The notes below the pieces were generated by a model. It did no database searches. It saw nothing but the letters and a program-made list of their open reading frames with translations, and was not told the DNA's origin. From Flavobacterium sp. LMO8 (GTDB taxonomy: Bacteria; Bacteroidota; Bacteroidia; Flavobacteriales; Flavobacteriaceae), in the NCBI RefSeq assembly GCF_009495755.1, contig NZ_WIBJ01000028.1:83588-147587 (forward strand): 64,000 nt of DNA, read 5' to 3'. Below, piece by piece: positions 38,601 to 47,325 of the stretch (position 1 is the stretch's first letter; each line of letters begins with the position of its first letter). Position numbers and translations under genes: made by a program.

Positions 38601-41099
38601 TCAATTGAAAATGGTTCGAAAGTCATCAAAACACTTTGGGCAACCACTAAAAAAGGTGAAACGCAAGTGGAAGTTCCTATCACAGGTGATATGGCGCCAA
38701 ATGTGTATTTTCATATTTCGTTGTTAAAACCACACGCTTCTACAATAAACGATACGCCAATTAGAATGTACGGAATTTTACCAGTAGAAGTTATCAATAA
38801 AAACACCGTTTTAGAACCGCAAGTTGTTATTGCTGATGTTTTAAAACCGGAGCAAAAAACAACTTTAAAAGTAAGTGAAAAATCAGGCAAAGAAATGACA
38901 TACACCATTGCAATTGTAGATGATGGTTTGTTGGATTTAACCCGATTTAAAACACCGAATGCGTGGGAAAAATTCTATTCAAGACAAGCGCTTGGTGTAA
39001 AAACTTGGGATGTTTATGATGATGTAATTGGTGCTTATGGTGGAAAAATCAATCAAATTTTTAGTATTGGTGGTGACCAAGATTTAGCAGGTGGAAATGC
39101 TAAAAAAGCCAACCGATTCAAACCCGTTGTCATTTATTTAGGACCATTCAAATTGGAAAAAGGGCAAACCAAATCGCATACGATTACCTTACCAAATTAT
39201 GTTGGTTCAGTGCGAACAATGGTTGTAGCTGGAGATGCTAAAACAAGTGCTTACGGAAGTGTAGAAAAAACTTCGTTTGTTAGAAAACCTGTTATGGTAT
39301 TGGCTTCGGTACCAAGAAAAATTTCTCCAAACGAAAGAATTATGTTGCCTGTAACTGTTTTCGCTATGGAAAATCAAGTGAAAAACGTTAATGTGCAATT
39401 AAAAACAAATAACGGAGTACGAATTATTGGAAATGCAACTCAAAATGTAAGTTTCAGTTCGCCAGATGAAAAAGTGGTCTACTTTAATTTAGAAGTTGGA
39501 AGCGCAACTGGAATTGGAAAAATAGAAGTCGTTGCGACATCAGGAAAAGAAAAATCAACCTATGCGGTAGAAGTTGATATTACAAATCCAAATCCGGTTA
39601 CCAATGATTATGTGGATATGGTAATTCCGGCAAACGGTTCTAAAACAATCAATTGGAAAACATTTGGAGTAGCAGGAAGTAATAAAGCAAGATTAGAAGT
39701 TTCGTCTTTCCCAACCATTAATTTCAATGGTCGATTGAGTTATTTAATTCAATATCCGCATGGTTGTGTGGAACAAACGACTTCGGCTGTATTTCCACAA
39801 TTGTATTTGGCGGATATTATGGATGTTGATGCAAACAAAAAAGCAGAAATTCAACGTAATATCAATGCAGGAATTCAAAAATTAGGAAATTTCCAACTAT
39901 CAAATGGCGGATTAAGTTATTGGCAAGGTAATAATTATGTGGATGATTGGGCAACATCTTACGCAGGACATTTCTTAATTGAAGCGGAGAAAAAAGGTTA
40001 TGTTTTACCAATCGGATTTAAAAATAAATGGATTTCGTTCCAACAATCCGAAGCTAAAAAATGGCGATTCAACGCACAATATCGTAACGATTTTGCTCAA
40101 GCGTATCGTTTATACACCTTAGCATTAGCAGGTTCTGCCGATATGGGTTCAATGAACCGATTAAGAGAAACTACCGGAATTTCAAACGAATCAAAATTAA
40201 GATTAGCTGCTGCGTATGCTTTAGCAGGTCAAAAGAAAGCCACTTTATCTTTAATTGGAACAACAACTGTTCAAGAAGATAAACGATATGTGGATTATTA
40301 CTACGGTTCAGAAGAACGAAATAGAGCGATGGTTTTAGAAACGTATATTTTAGTTGACAATAAAACCAAAGCTTATGAAATTGCTAACAAACTAGCTAAA
40401 GATTTATCTTCTAATCGATACATGAGCACACAAACTACTGCTTTTGGATTGTATGCGATGTCAAAATTTGCGCTTAAAAACGGTGGAAAAGGAATTAACA
40501 TAACGTATTCAATTGCAGGAAAACCGCAAGTTATTAGCTCCAATAAAAGTTTTGCAGATCGAAATATCGTTACGAAAAATGGTTTAAATTCGGTTACGAT
40601 TCAAAATAAAAACAATGGCACTCTTTATGTTCGTGTATTGAATAGTGGAATTTTACCAATTGGTGAGGAAAAAGAAATTCAGAAAAATATTGCAACAACT
40701 ATTGTTTATAAGGATAGAAAAGGAAATACATTAGATTTAAATTCAGTGAAACAAGGAACTGAAATTGTTGCTCAAATTTCCATAAGAAATCAATCGGATG
40801 AATCTTTAGAAAATGTAGCACTTTCTCAAATAGTTCCATCTGGATTTGAAATTATGAATTCACGCTATAACGATTTTGGAAGTTATGCCGAAAACAAAGC
40901 CGATTACATAGATATTCGTGATGATAGAACACAATTCTATTTTGGAATAAGAGCTGGCGAAACCAAAACATTTACAATGTTGTTAAATGCAACTTATTTA
41001 GGAAAATATTATTTACCTGGTATACAATGTGAAGCTATGTACGATAATAATTACTTGGCAAGAACCAAAGGACAATGGGTGCAAATAGTGAAAGAGTAA
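35604..41099 (+). CDS. Alpha-2-macroglobulin family lipoprotein
   Basis: A large envelope protease trap of 1831 residues. The lipobox ends at C19 (VIVAASC), so it is a lipoprotein. Central MG2-type domains and the thioester motif GCVEQ with C1388 are intact, so it should covalently capture attacking proteases. A tyrosine/asparagine-rich low-complexity stretch (about 465-495) lies in an extended loop. The start is ATG 35604; a TTG 9 bases earlier is in frame. It overlaps pbpC by 25 bp, the classic partnership in which the trap guards a peptidoglycan synthase. Confidence 0.92.
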   Translation: MKKIRFIQLLLIVIVAASCSKSTKNFNSDFSLFKAYILNFSSGLVSANSDIRVVLAFDKKEWTANEELDENLFSINPSVDGKVIALSNNTIAFIPEKKLDQNKEYQISLHLSKLTNVSSELKDFHFTIKTIKQDFLVTTNDLQSYSKDYQYLNGIITSSDDLDFETAKKLISVNQEDKAVKVKFIKELSNKKEYKFVIDSIKRQVEDSKINISWDGTPFDIDQKGEMLYDLPGKNNFKIVSAEVEKDNNQVLLLNFSDPLNRDQDFSGLVQVESALNLRFATAGNLLKVFFNEPLKGELLVEIFQGIESEDGYKMKQNFSEKVSFEQVKPAVRFIKSGSILPSSNNLKINFESVNLSAVDVKVYEIYKNNILQFLQDNELNGSQNLRKVAQPIVKKTIALNKNKLQNSSKWNAYAIDLSKIITPNPGAIYRVEISYKRKYSLYKCASAYVEEEDKNNQEQNDEVRSNQYYYDDYYYEGYNWYDREDPCTDSYYYNNTIFTNVIASDLGVIAKRSENGSYVFAVNNIVSTQPVASAKIELYNFQQQLLGTITTDSEGIAKTELKKYAFFAIVSKDNNTTYVKLDEGQSLSVSNFDVGGEELQKGLKGFIYGERGVWRPGDTLHLAFMLNDLESKLEKSHPITFKLSDPQGKMRYQMVQKYNALNHYKFKLATKDSDPTGNWEAKISVGGVHFYKSIKIETIKPNRLKIKNSFADKQLSGNRLNGAEVEVAWLHGAVAKNLKVEMQAKFLGQKTLFRKYEKYDFDDDVRKFHTEEVNVFSGKVDEFGKAKVNIQPKITSQAPGKLKMVFQTKAYENGGDFSTDVATATFSPFKTYVGIKAPEPNKYGLLETDKVNRYDIVTLDELGKPKSVKNLEVRVYKVEWRWWWNSDGDDLSRYNSSEVTTAYKNYVVSTDASGKASFQLKVPEADWGRYLIRVEDTNDGHATSLTSYIDWPYWSGKSRQGSSETANMLVFTTNKEKYNVGENAIVSFPSSEGGRALISIENGSKVIKTLWATTKKGETQVEVPITGDMAPNVYFHISLLKPHASTINDTPIRMYGILPVEVINKNTVLEPQVVIADVLKPEQKTTLKVSEKSGKEMTYTIAIVDDGLLDLTRFKTPNAWEKFYSRQALGVKTWDVYDDVIGAYGGKINQIFSIGGDQDLAGGNAKKANRFKPVVIYLGPFKLEKGQTKSHTITLPNYVGSVRTMVVAGDAKTSAYGSVEKTSFVRKPVMVLASVPRKISPNERIMLPVTVFAMENQVKNVNVQLKTNNGVRIIGNATQNVSFSSPDEKVVYFNLEVGSATGIGKIEVVATSGKEKSTYAVEVDITNPNPVTNDYVDMVIPANGSKTINWKTFGVAGSNKARLEVSSFPTINFNGRLSYLIQYPHGCVEQTTSAVFPQLYLADIMDVDANKKAEIQRNINAGIQKLGNFQLSNGGLSYWQGNNYVDDWATSYAGHFLIEAEKKGYVLPIGFKNKWISFQQSEAKKWRFNAQYRNDFAQAYRLYTLALAGSADMGSMNRLRETTGISNESKLRLAAAYALAGQKKATLSLIGTTTVQEDKRYVDYYYGSEERNRAMVLETYILVDNKTKAYEIANKLAKDLSSNRYMSTQTTAFGLYAMSKFALKNGGKGINITYSIAGKPQVISSNKSFADRNIVTKNGLNSVTIQNKNNGTLYVRVLNSGILPIGEEKEIQKNIATTIVYKDRKGNTLDLNSVKQGTEIVAQISIRNQSDESLENVALSQIVPSGFEIMNSRYNDFGSYAENKADYIDIRDDRTQFYFGIRAGETKTFTMLLNATYLGKYYLPGIQCEAMYDNNYLARTKGQWVQIVKE

Positions 41100-43459
41100 G
41101 TTGGTTTACTCGATTAAAAACTAAAATCAGAAATAATAAAATTAAAACTGCCATGAGCGTATTGCTTGTGGTGGTTTATTATTTCTCACTCCCAAGACAA
41201 CTTTTCGAAAACAACTATTCCACTGTAATTGAAAGTCAAGATGGACAACTTTTAGGAGCCAAAATTGCTTCCGATGGACAATGGCGTTTTCCGGAAAGTG
41301 ATAGTGTGCCGCATAAATTTCAAAAATGTATTGTTGCTTTTGAAGACCAACATTTTTATAAGCATTTTGGGTTTAACCCAATTTCCATGTATCATGCTTT
41401 TAAGCAAAATAGAAAAGCAAATCGCGTCGTTCGAGGCGGAAGTACGCTAACCCAACAAGTGATTCGTTTACACCGAAAAGGAAAATCGCGTTCCTATTTT
41501 GAAAAAGGAATCGAAATGATTCTCGCAACTAGATTAGAATTTCGCCATTCGAAAGATAAGATTTTGGAATTGTATTGTGCGCATGCTCCTTTTGGAAGCA
41601 ACGTAGTAGGTTTAGAAATGGCTTCATGGAAATATTTTGGATTGCAACCACATCAATTGTCATGGGCTGAATCAGCTACTTTAGCAGTTTTACCCAATGC
41701 ACCAAGTTTAATTTATCCCGGAAAAAATCAAGAGCGATTATTAGCGAAACGTAATCGATTACTAAAGAAATTATATAGCGATAAAGTAATAGACAAATCA
41801 ACTTACGAATTATCATTACAAGAAAGTTTACCTCAAAAGCCATTTGATGTTCCTCAAATTGCTCCTCACTTAGTCCAAAAAATTTCAAAATATCATCCAG
41901 AGAAAAAAACAAAAACTACGATTCAATTAGATTTGCAAGAGCGTACCAACGAAATCGTAAAGCAATATTATAACTACTACAAACAGAATCAGGTGTATAA
42001 TATTTCGGTTTTAGTGGTTGATGTAAAAACAAGAAATATTATTACTTATGTAGGAAATAGTCCAACAGATAAAGACCACCAAAAAGACGTTGATATTATT
42101 GAAGCACCTAGAAGTACAGGAAGCATTTTAAAACCCTATTTATATGCTTCAATGTTAAATGATGGCTATATTTTACCTGAAACTTTAATTCCTGATATTC
42201 CAACACAAATTTCTGGCTATTCGCCACAAAATTATAATTTAACATATGACGGAGCAGTCCCAGCAAGCAGGGCGTTAGCTCGTTCTTTGAATATTCCGTC
42301 TGTTTTGATGTTACAAGACTATTCGGTAAATCAATTTTATGAAAAATTACAACAATTGAAATTGCGAAACGTCAATAGACAACCTTCAAATTACGGTTTA
42401 TCATTGATTTTAGGTGGTGCCGAGTCTAATTTGTGGGATTTATGTAAAGCCTATGCTTATATGTCGTCTACGCTGTCTTATTTCAATAAAAATGAATCGA
42501 AATATCGTAAAAATGAGCTGCTGAATTTGAATTATGATGCCAATTTTCAACCTGATTTTGGAAAAAGTTCGCGTCAGAAAAACATTTTTGGCGCAGGCGC
42601 TATTTGGCAAACATTTAATGCAATGAAAGAAGTCAACCGACCTGAAGGTGATGAAGCATGGAAATTCTATGATTCTTCATTAGAAATCGCTTGGAAAACA
42701 GGAACAAGTTTTGGCAGCAGAGACGCGTGGGCAATTGGAATTACTAAAGATTACGTAGTGGGAATTTGGGTTGGAAATGCCACAGGAGAAGGAAGACCAT
42801 TATTAACAGGAGTTGATAGTGCTGCTCCTATTTTGTTTGATGTTTTTAGACTACTTCCAAAATCGAAATGGTTTGAAAAACCTTATAACGATTTAGAAGA
42901 CGTTGAAATTTGTAAAACTTCTGGATATTTAGCGCAAGACCATTGCCCTAAAGTAAAGCAATGGATTCCAAAAACAGCAAAAAAAACAGATAATTGTCCG
43001 TATCATAAAATTATTCATTTAGATAAACATCAGCAATTTAGAGTAAATAGTAATTGCGAAAGTGTTGATGAAATGACAACTAAATCTTGGTTTGTTTTAC
43101 CACCGGTTATGGAATGGTATTATAAGAGTAAGAATGTAAATTATCAAAATTTACCACCGTATAGAAGTGATTGTGTAGACGCTTTACAAGACAAACGTAT
43201 GGATTTTATTTATCCCAAAGCGAATACTAAAATCATATTGACTAAGGATTTTGAAAGCAAACTACAACCTGCCATTATCAAAGTAGCACATTCTAATTCC
43301 GATGCTGAATTGTTTTGGTATTTAGATGATAAATATGTAGGAACCACAAAAACCTTTCATGAAAAACCCATTTTTGCTACATCTGGAGTTCATGTAATTA
43401 CTGTAGTAGATGATTTTGGCAATGAAATTAGGCGAAAAATAGAATTTGAAAGTGAGTAA
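41075..43459 (+). CDS. pbpC: Penicillin-binding protein 1C
   Basis: A bifunctional 794-residue class A PBP. A short cytoplasmic segment and membrane helix (24-40) lead into GT51 with the catalytic E90 in FEDQHFYKHFG and GGSTLTQQ near 127. The transpeptidase has SILK (S350 nucleophile), SLN (S404) and KTGTS (541-545). The C-terminal BiPBP_C region (about 680-794) follows, as in PbpC. It overlaps the alpha-2-macroglobulin gene by 25 bp, so translation is coupled. A terminator at 43464 ends the unit. Confidence 0.94.
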   Translation: MGANSERVSWFTRLKTKIRNNKIKTAMSVLLVVVYYFSLPRQLFENNYSTVIESQDGQLLGAKIASDGQWRFPESDSVPHKFQKCIVAFEDQHFYKHFGFNPISMYHAFKQNRKANRVVRGGSTLTQQVIRLHRKGKSRSYFEKGIEMILATRLEFRHSKDKILELYCAHAPFGSNVVGLEMASWKYFGLQPHQLSWAESATLAVLPNAPSLIYPGKNQERLLAKRNRLLKKLYSDKVIDKSTYELSLQESLPQKPFDVPQIAPHLVQKISKYHPEKKTKTTIQLDLQERTNEIVKQYYNYYKQNQVYNISVLVVDVKTRNIITYVGNSPTDKDHQKDVDIIEAPRSTGSILKPYLYASMLNDGYILPETLIPDIPTQISGYSPQNYNLTYDGAVPASRALARSLNIPSVLMLQDYSVNQFYEKLQQLKLRNVNRQPSNYGLSLILGGAESNLWDLCKAYAYMSSTLSYFNKNESKYRKNELLNLNYDANFQPDFGKSSRQKNIFGAGAIWQTFNAMKEVNRPEGDEAWKFYDSSLEIAWKTGTSFGSRDAWAIGITKDYVVGIWVGNATGEGRPLLTGVDSAAPILFDVFRLLPKSKWFEKPYNDLEDVEICKTSGYLAQDHCPKVKQWIPKTAKKTDNCPYHKIIHLDKHQQFRVNSNCESVDEMTTKSWFVLPPVMEWYYKSKNVNYQNLPPYRSDCVDALQDKRMDFIYPKANTKIILTKDFESKLQPAIIKVAHSNSDAELFWYLDDKYVGTTKTFHEKPIFATSGVHVITVVDDFGNEIRRKIEFESE

Positions 43460-43463
43460 ACAC

Positions 43464-43500
43464 AAAAAAACCACCAATCTTTCGAAAGGCGGTTTTTGTT
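43464..43500. terminator. Bidirectional terminator between pbpC and RNase G gene
   Basis: AAAAACC...GGTTTTT arms with an inner CTTTCGAAAG segment form a hairpin with one A/C mismatch; A and T tracts flank both sides of the convergent junction. Confidence 0.65.
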
Positions 43501-43520
43501 TTTACAGGATACATCCCATA

Positions 43521-45071
43521 TTATTTTACTATAATTTCATTTCCTTCTTTATCGAAGAAGTGATATTCTAGATACGTGTAAGCGTCACGAGGTATAATTT
43601 TCACCCATTTCTTATATTCGAAAAACCATTTCGAACGTAAGGATGGAAAACCTTTAGAAAGGTATGCTGCCACAAACGGATGTACGTTAAGTACAACTTT
43701 TTTATGGTCTTTTATAATGCGTTCAAGGTCAGTTGCAATCTTGTCAACGATTAAAATTGGAGCTTCAATTTCCCCATGTTCATTGTTTGGGTCTTCTTCT
43801 CTTGTTTTAATATTAACTTCAGGTCTGACTCTTTGTCTAGTAATTTGAATTAATCCAAATTTGCTAGGAGGCAAGATTTTATGCTTGGCCTTATCGTCAC
43901 TCATTTCTTCTCTTAAGAAATCATATAAAACTTTGCGGTTTTCTGGATTTTGCATATCAATGAAATCCACCACAATAATTCCGCCCATGTCTCTCAGTCT
44001 CAATTGACGAGCAATTTCTGCTGCGGCAATCATATTAACTTCAAGTGCAGTACCTTCTTGGCTAGTTGCTTTGCTTGAACGATTTCCACTATTCACGTCT
44101 ATAACATGTAAAGCTTCTGTATGTTCAATAATTAAATAAGCACCTTTGCTCATGGAAACTGTTTTTCCAAAAGACGTTTTTATTTGTCGTTCAATATTAT
44201 ACTTCTCAAAAAGAGGTAAGTCTTTAGACTGATAGTGTTTTACGATAGACACTTTATCCGGAGCTATTTCTTGCAAATACTCCTTCGTTTCTAGGTACAA
44301 ATCTTCATCATCTACATAAATACCAGTAAAGGTATCATTAAATACATCTCTTAAGATAGAAGAAGCTTTGTTAAGTTCTCCTAATACTTTTGATGGATGA
44401 TGAGCAGTTTGTAACCTTCTGCTCATTGCCGACCAACGGTCGAGCAGTGTTTGTAGGTCTTTATCAAGTTCGGCTACTTTTTTGCCTTCGGCTACTGTTC
44501 TCACAATAACCCCAAATCCTTTTGGTTTAATAGATTGAACCAGTCGTTTTAATCGGTCTTTTTCTTCTCTCGATTCTATTTTTTGCGAAACAGAAACTCG
44601 GTCTGAAAAAGGGACTAAAACCACATATCTTCCAGCTAATGAAATCTCAGAACTAATTCTGGGGCCTTTTGTAGAGATTGGTTCTTTTACTACTTGAACT
44701 AAAATCGACTGATTTGGACTTAAAATATCCATAATTGATCCGTCTTTGTTGATTTCAGCTTCAAAAGGAAAATTTTTGAGTGAATAATCTTTTATTTTAC
44801 CTGCGCTTACAAGTTTAATGAATTTCATTAAAGAAGGAAGATTTGGACCTAAATCATGATAATGCAAAAAAGCATCTTTTTCATGACCTAAATTCACAAA
44901 AGCGGCATTTAAGCCAGCAACTGGCTTACGGATTTTGGCAATAAAAATATCACCTACCGCAAAATTGCTTTGTTTTTCTTCTTCTTTGTGTAATTCAATT
45001 AGTTTTCCATCTTTTAATAAGGCAAAATCTACAGCGTCTGAACCTGATCGAATAATTAACTCTTTGTTCAT
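43521..45071 (-). CDS. rng: Ribonuclease E/G family protein
   Basis: A single-strand-specific endoribonuclease of 516 residues, the size of RNase G, acting on 16S rRNA 5' ends and mRNAs. The N-terminal S1-like RNA-binding region (about 35-130) is followed by the RNase H-like catalytic domain with the metal aspartates in IDVNSG and GGIIVVDFID. It lacks the long C-terminal scaffold of RNase E. I start at ATG 45071 (MNKELIIRSGS), 9 bases downstream of an earlier in-frame codon. The upstream neighbours are a COX24-like protein and HU. Confidence 0.93.
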   Translation of the reverse strand: MNKELIIRSGSDAVDFALLKDGKLIELHKEEEKQSNFAVGDIFIAKIRKPVAGLNAAFVNLGHEKDAFLHYHDLGPNLPSLMKFIKLVSAGKIKDYSLKNFPFEAEINKDGSIMDILSPNQSILVQVVKEPISTKGPRISSEISLAGRYVVLVPFSDRVSVSQKIESREEKDRLKRLVQSIKPKGFGVIVRTVAEGKKVAELDKDLQTLLDRWSAMSRRLQTAHHPSKVLGELNKASSILRDVFNDTFTGIYVDDEDLYLETKEYLQEIAPDKVSIVKHYQSKDLPLFEKYNIERQIKTSFGKTVSMSKGAYLIIEHTEALHVIDVNSGNRSSKATSQEGTALEVNMIAAAEIARQLRLRDMGGIIVVDFIDMQNPENRKVLYDFLREEMSDDKAKHKILPPSKFGLIQITRQRVRPEVNIKTREEDPNNEHGEIEAPILIVDKIATDLERIIKDHKKVVLNVHPFVAAYLSKGFPSLRSKWFFEYKKWVKIIPRDAYTYLEYHFFDKEGNEIIVK

Positions 45072-45244
45072 GCAGTACATTTTTATCTGTTTGTGCTGGG
45101 TGTTGGGTGTTTTGATGTTGGGTTTTTAATTTATCCAATCATCTAACATTCATCATCTAACATTTTCACAGATGGATTAAATAATAATTTTACAGGATTT
45201 TTCCCGATAATCAATGTTGAATTGATTAATTTCAATGAACTTTT

Positions 45245-45285
45245 TTCTAAAAAAGAAAAAGTAGTTTTAAACTACTTTTTCTTTT
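45245..45285 (-). terminator. Hairpin overlapping the stop of the COX24-like gene
   Basis: The core GTAGTTTTAAACTAC is a near-perfect palindrome extended by A-rich and T-rich arms (AAAAGAAAAA / TTTTTCTTTT). Transcribed leftwards it gives a hairpin and T tract. The TAG stop codon (45274-45272) lies within the stem. Confidence 0.6.
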
Positions 45286-45364
45286 TATGACGGTTTGCTC
45301 TCGCTCTTTTCTTACGTTTGTGAGTTGCTACCTTATGTCTTTTTCTTTTTTTACCACTTGGCAT
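45272..45364 (-). CDS. 30-residue COX24/AURKAIP1-like basic protein
   Basis: ATG at 45364-45362 opens a 30-codon gene ending in TAG. The product (MPSGKKRKRHKVATHKRKKR plus 10 basic residues) has a charge and pattern like the very small ribosome-associated COX24/AURKAIP1 family proteins found in bacteria, and I have seen this kind of tiny basic protein conserved in Bacteroidota. It lies between HU and the RNase G gene on the same strand, 32 bp after the HU stop. The 30-residue length is too short for firm family assignment, but the codon structure and gene context support a real gene. Confidence 0.75.
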   Translation of the reverse strand: MPSGKKRKRHKVATHKRKKRARANRHKKKK

Positions 45365-45396
45365 AACATGTTGGTGTTTAGATTAATAAATAGTTT

Positions 45397-45690
45397 TTAT
45401 ACTGTAACTTCTGTTTTTTCTTTAACGCTTTCTACAAACACTTTAGCTGGTTTAAATGCTGGAATGTTGTGTGCAGGGATTTTAATTGTAGTATTTTTAG
45501 AAATGTTTCTTCCTGTTTTTTCAGCTCTAGTTTTGATGATGAAACTTCCAAAACCTCTTAAATAAACATTGTCACCAGTTTCTAACGAGTTTTTCACTTC
45601 TTCCATAAAAGTCTCAACTGTTGCTTGAACATCTCCTTTTTCAAGTCCTAATTTCTCTGAAATTTTCGCTACGATATCTGCTTTCGTCAT
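45397..45690 (-). CDS. HU family DNA-binding protein
   Basis: A 97-residue HU/IHF protein. The fold begins MTKADIVAKISEKLG, and the family signature GFGSFIIKTRAEKTGRN (47-63) leads into the DNA-intercalating arm with IPAHNIPAFKPAK. These proteins bend DNA and compact the nucleoid. It is transcribed from a promoter at 45731-45762 and is followed by the COX24-like gene. Confidence 0.93.
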   Translation of the reverse strand: MTKADIVAKISEKLGLEKGDVQATVETFMEEVKNSLETGDNVYLRGFGSFIIKTRAEKTGRNISKNTTIKIPAHNIPAFKPAKVFVESVKEKTEVTV

Positions 45691-45730
45691 TTTCTTTCGT
45701 ATTTATATTTTGTGTATTTTTTTGAGTTTG

Positions 45731-45762
45731 CAAATATAAGAATTAAAAAAACAATAATTCAA
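45731..45762 (-). promoter_or_regulatory. Promoter of the HU gene
   Basis: On the minus strand TTG (45762-45760), 21-base spacer, TATATTTG (45738-45731), an exact consensus match. The start codon is 41 bp downstream. Confidence 0.72.
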
Positions 45763-45820
45763 CGTTAATTGATTAAATTTTAATTACTAAAGATTTATTT
45801 TTGTTGCCTTATAAAAAATC

Positions 45821-46870
45821 ATGGAATTTTCTAACTCTTTAATTCATTGGTATTTACAGAACAAGCGCGATTTACCATGGCGAAACACGTCAAATCCATA
45901 CCCGATTTGGCTCTCAGAAATCATGCTTCAACAGACGCGTGTGGCGCAAGGTTTGCCTTATTTTTTGTCTTTTGTTGATGCTTTTCCAACAATTTTTGAC
46001 CTAGCAAATGCCGATGAAGAACAAGTTTTAAAATTATGGCAAGGCCTAGGTTATTATTCCAGAGCCAGAAACTTACATGCTACCGCAAAACACATCGCTT
46101 TTGAATTAAATGGAGAATTTCCACCTACTTATAAAGAATTATTAAAGTTAAAAGGAGTTGGTGAATATACCGCTGCTGCTATTGCTTCTTTTTCGTTCAA
46201 CGAGCCTGTTGCTGTTTTAGATGGTAATGTTTTCAGAGTTTTGAGTCGTTACTTTAATTTAGATAGCGATATTTCGTTGCCAAAAACTAAAACAGAATTC
46301 CAGCAATTAGCGCAAGAAGTTTTAGATAAAAAGAATCCTGCAGTATTTAATCAAGCGATTATGGAGTTTGGTGCGTTGCAATGCGTGCCTAAAAATCCGG
46401 ACTGTAATTCTTGTGTTTTAAATTCGAGTTGTGCGGCTCTTCAATATAAAAAAGTTTCAGAATTACCCGTAAAGTCTAAGAAAACGAAAGTAACCAATCG
46501 TTATTTGAATTATCTAATCTTAAAAGATTCGGATTCCAATTATATTGTGCAAAAACGTGAAGGAAAAGGAATTTGGGAAAATTTATACGAGTTTCCAGTT
46601 TTAGAAACCGACTTTTTATTGTCTGAAAAAGATGCGATTGATCAGATTTCGAAAATGCAATTCTACAATCAAAAACCTTCAGAAATTTTGATTTTACAAA
46701 ACGAAATCACGCTTCATAAATTATCGCACCAGCATTTACATATTCGTTTTTTTGAACTTCGTTTTTCATCGAAATTACCTGATTCAAAACCTTTTACAGC
46801 AATAGAAAAATTACCTTTTCCAATTGTAATTCATAATTTTATGGTTGCAAATTATTGTAATTCACTTTAA
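45821..46870 (+). CDS. mutY: A/G-specific adenine glycosylase MutY
   Basis: Removes adenine mispaired with 8-oxoguanine. The catalytic Glu E33 is in LSEIMLQQTRV; the helix-hairpin-helix LKGVGEYTAAAI spans 110-121, and D134 in AVLDGNV follows. The [4Fe-4S] ligands are C188, C195, C198 and C204 (Cx6Cx2Cx5C). The C-terminal third is the Nudix-like 8-oxoG-recognition domain. 349 residues is normal. It is upstream of ssb, a conserved order in flavobacteria. Confidence 0.94.
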   Translation: MEFSNSLIHWYLQNKRDLPWRNTSNPYPIWLSEIMLQQTRVAQGLPYFLSFVDAFPTIFDLANADEEQVLKLWQGLGYYSRARNLHATAKHIAFELNGEFPPTYKELLKLKGVGEYTAAAIASFSFNEPVAVLDGNVFRVLSRYFNLDSDISLPKTKTEFQQLAQEVLDKKNPAVFNQAIMEFGALQCVPKNPDCNSCVLNSSCAALQYKKVSELPVKSKKTKVTNRYLNYLILKDSDSNYIVQKREGKGIWENLYEFPVLETDFLLSEKDAIDQISKMQFYNQKPSEILILQNEITLHKLSHQHLHIRFFELRFSSKLPDSKPFTAIEKLPFPIVIHNFMVANYCNSL

Positions 46871-46883
46871 ATTACTATTTTTG
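46855..46883 (+). promoter_or_regulatory. Promoter of ssb
   Basis: TTG (46855-46857) inside the last codons of mutY, 18-base spacer, TATTTTTG (46876-46883). The ssb start is at 46909, giving a leader of about 20 bases. Confidence 0.7.
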
Positions 46884-46908
46884 ATTAACCCTAATACATT
46901 TACAAGCC

Positions 46909-47310
46909 ATGAACGGAACATTAAACAAGGTAATATTGATAGGTCATTTAGGTGACGAAGTGAAAATGCATTACTTCGAAGGAGGCAATTGCATCGGACG
47001 TTTTCCATTAGCGACAAACGAAGTATATATCAATAAAACTACTGGAGAAAAAATAACCTCTACAGAATGGCACAACATTGTCGTTCGTAATAAAGCAGCC
47101 GAAATTTGTGAAAAATATCTTTCTAAAGGAGATAAAATTTATATCGAAGGACGAATTAAATCGCGTCAATGGCAAGCTGAAGACGGTGCAACAAAATACA
47201 CTACTGAAATTCAGGTGACCGAATTTACTTTCTTAACTACCAAAAAAGATACTGATTTAAGTAAGTCTTCTTTGCCAACAGGTAGCGCACCAGATGATTT
47301 TAATGTTTAA
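46909..47310 (+). CDS. ssb: Single-stranded DNA-binding protein
   Basis: A 133-residue OB-fold protein binding ssDNA in replication and repair. It opens MNGTLNKVILIGHLGDEVK and has the EWHNIVVRNKAAEICEKYL segment with the conserved Trp. The C-terminus is acidic and ends DDFNV, short of the classic DDDIPF tip but with the same acidic character. It lies 38 bp after mutY and 15 bp before gldE. Confidence 0.93.
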   Translation: MNGTLNKVILIGHLGDEVKMHYFEGGNCIGRFPLATNEVYINKTTGEKITSTEWHNIVVRNKAAEICEKYLSKGDKIYIEGRIKSRQWQAEDGATKYTTEIQVTEFTFLTTKKDTDLSKSSLPTGSAPDDFNV

Positions 47311-47325
47311 CTAAATTGATTTAAT

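Noticed and set aside
41075..41099. Overlap of alpha-2-macroglobulin and pbpC as a possible frameshift
   Set aside because: Both proteins are complete with normal ends and a proper ATG; an overlap of 25 bp is ordinary for coupled genes.
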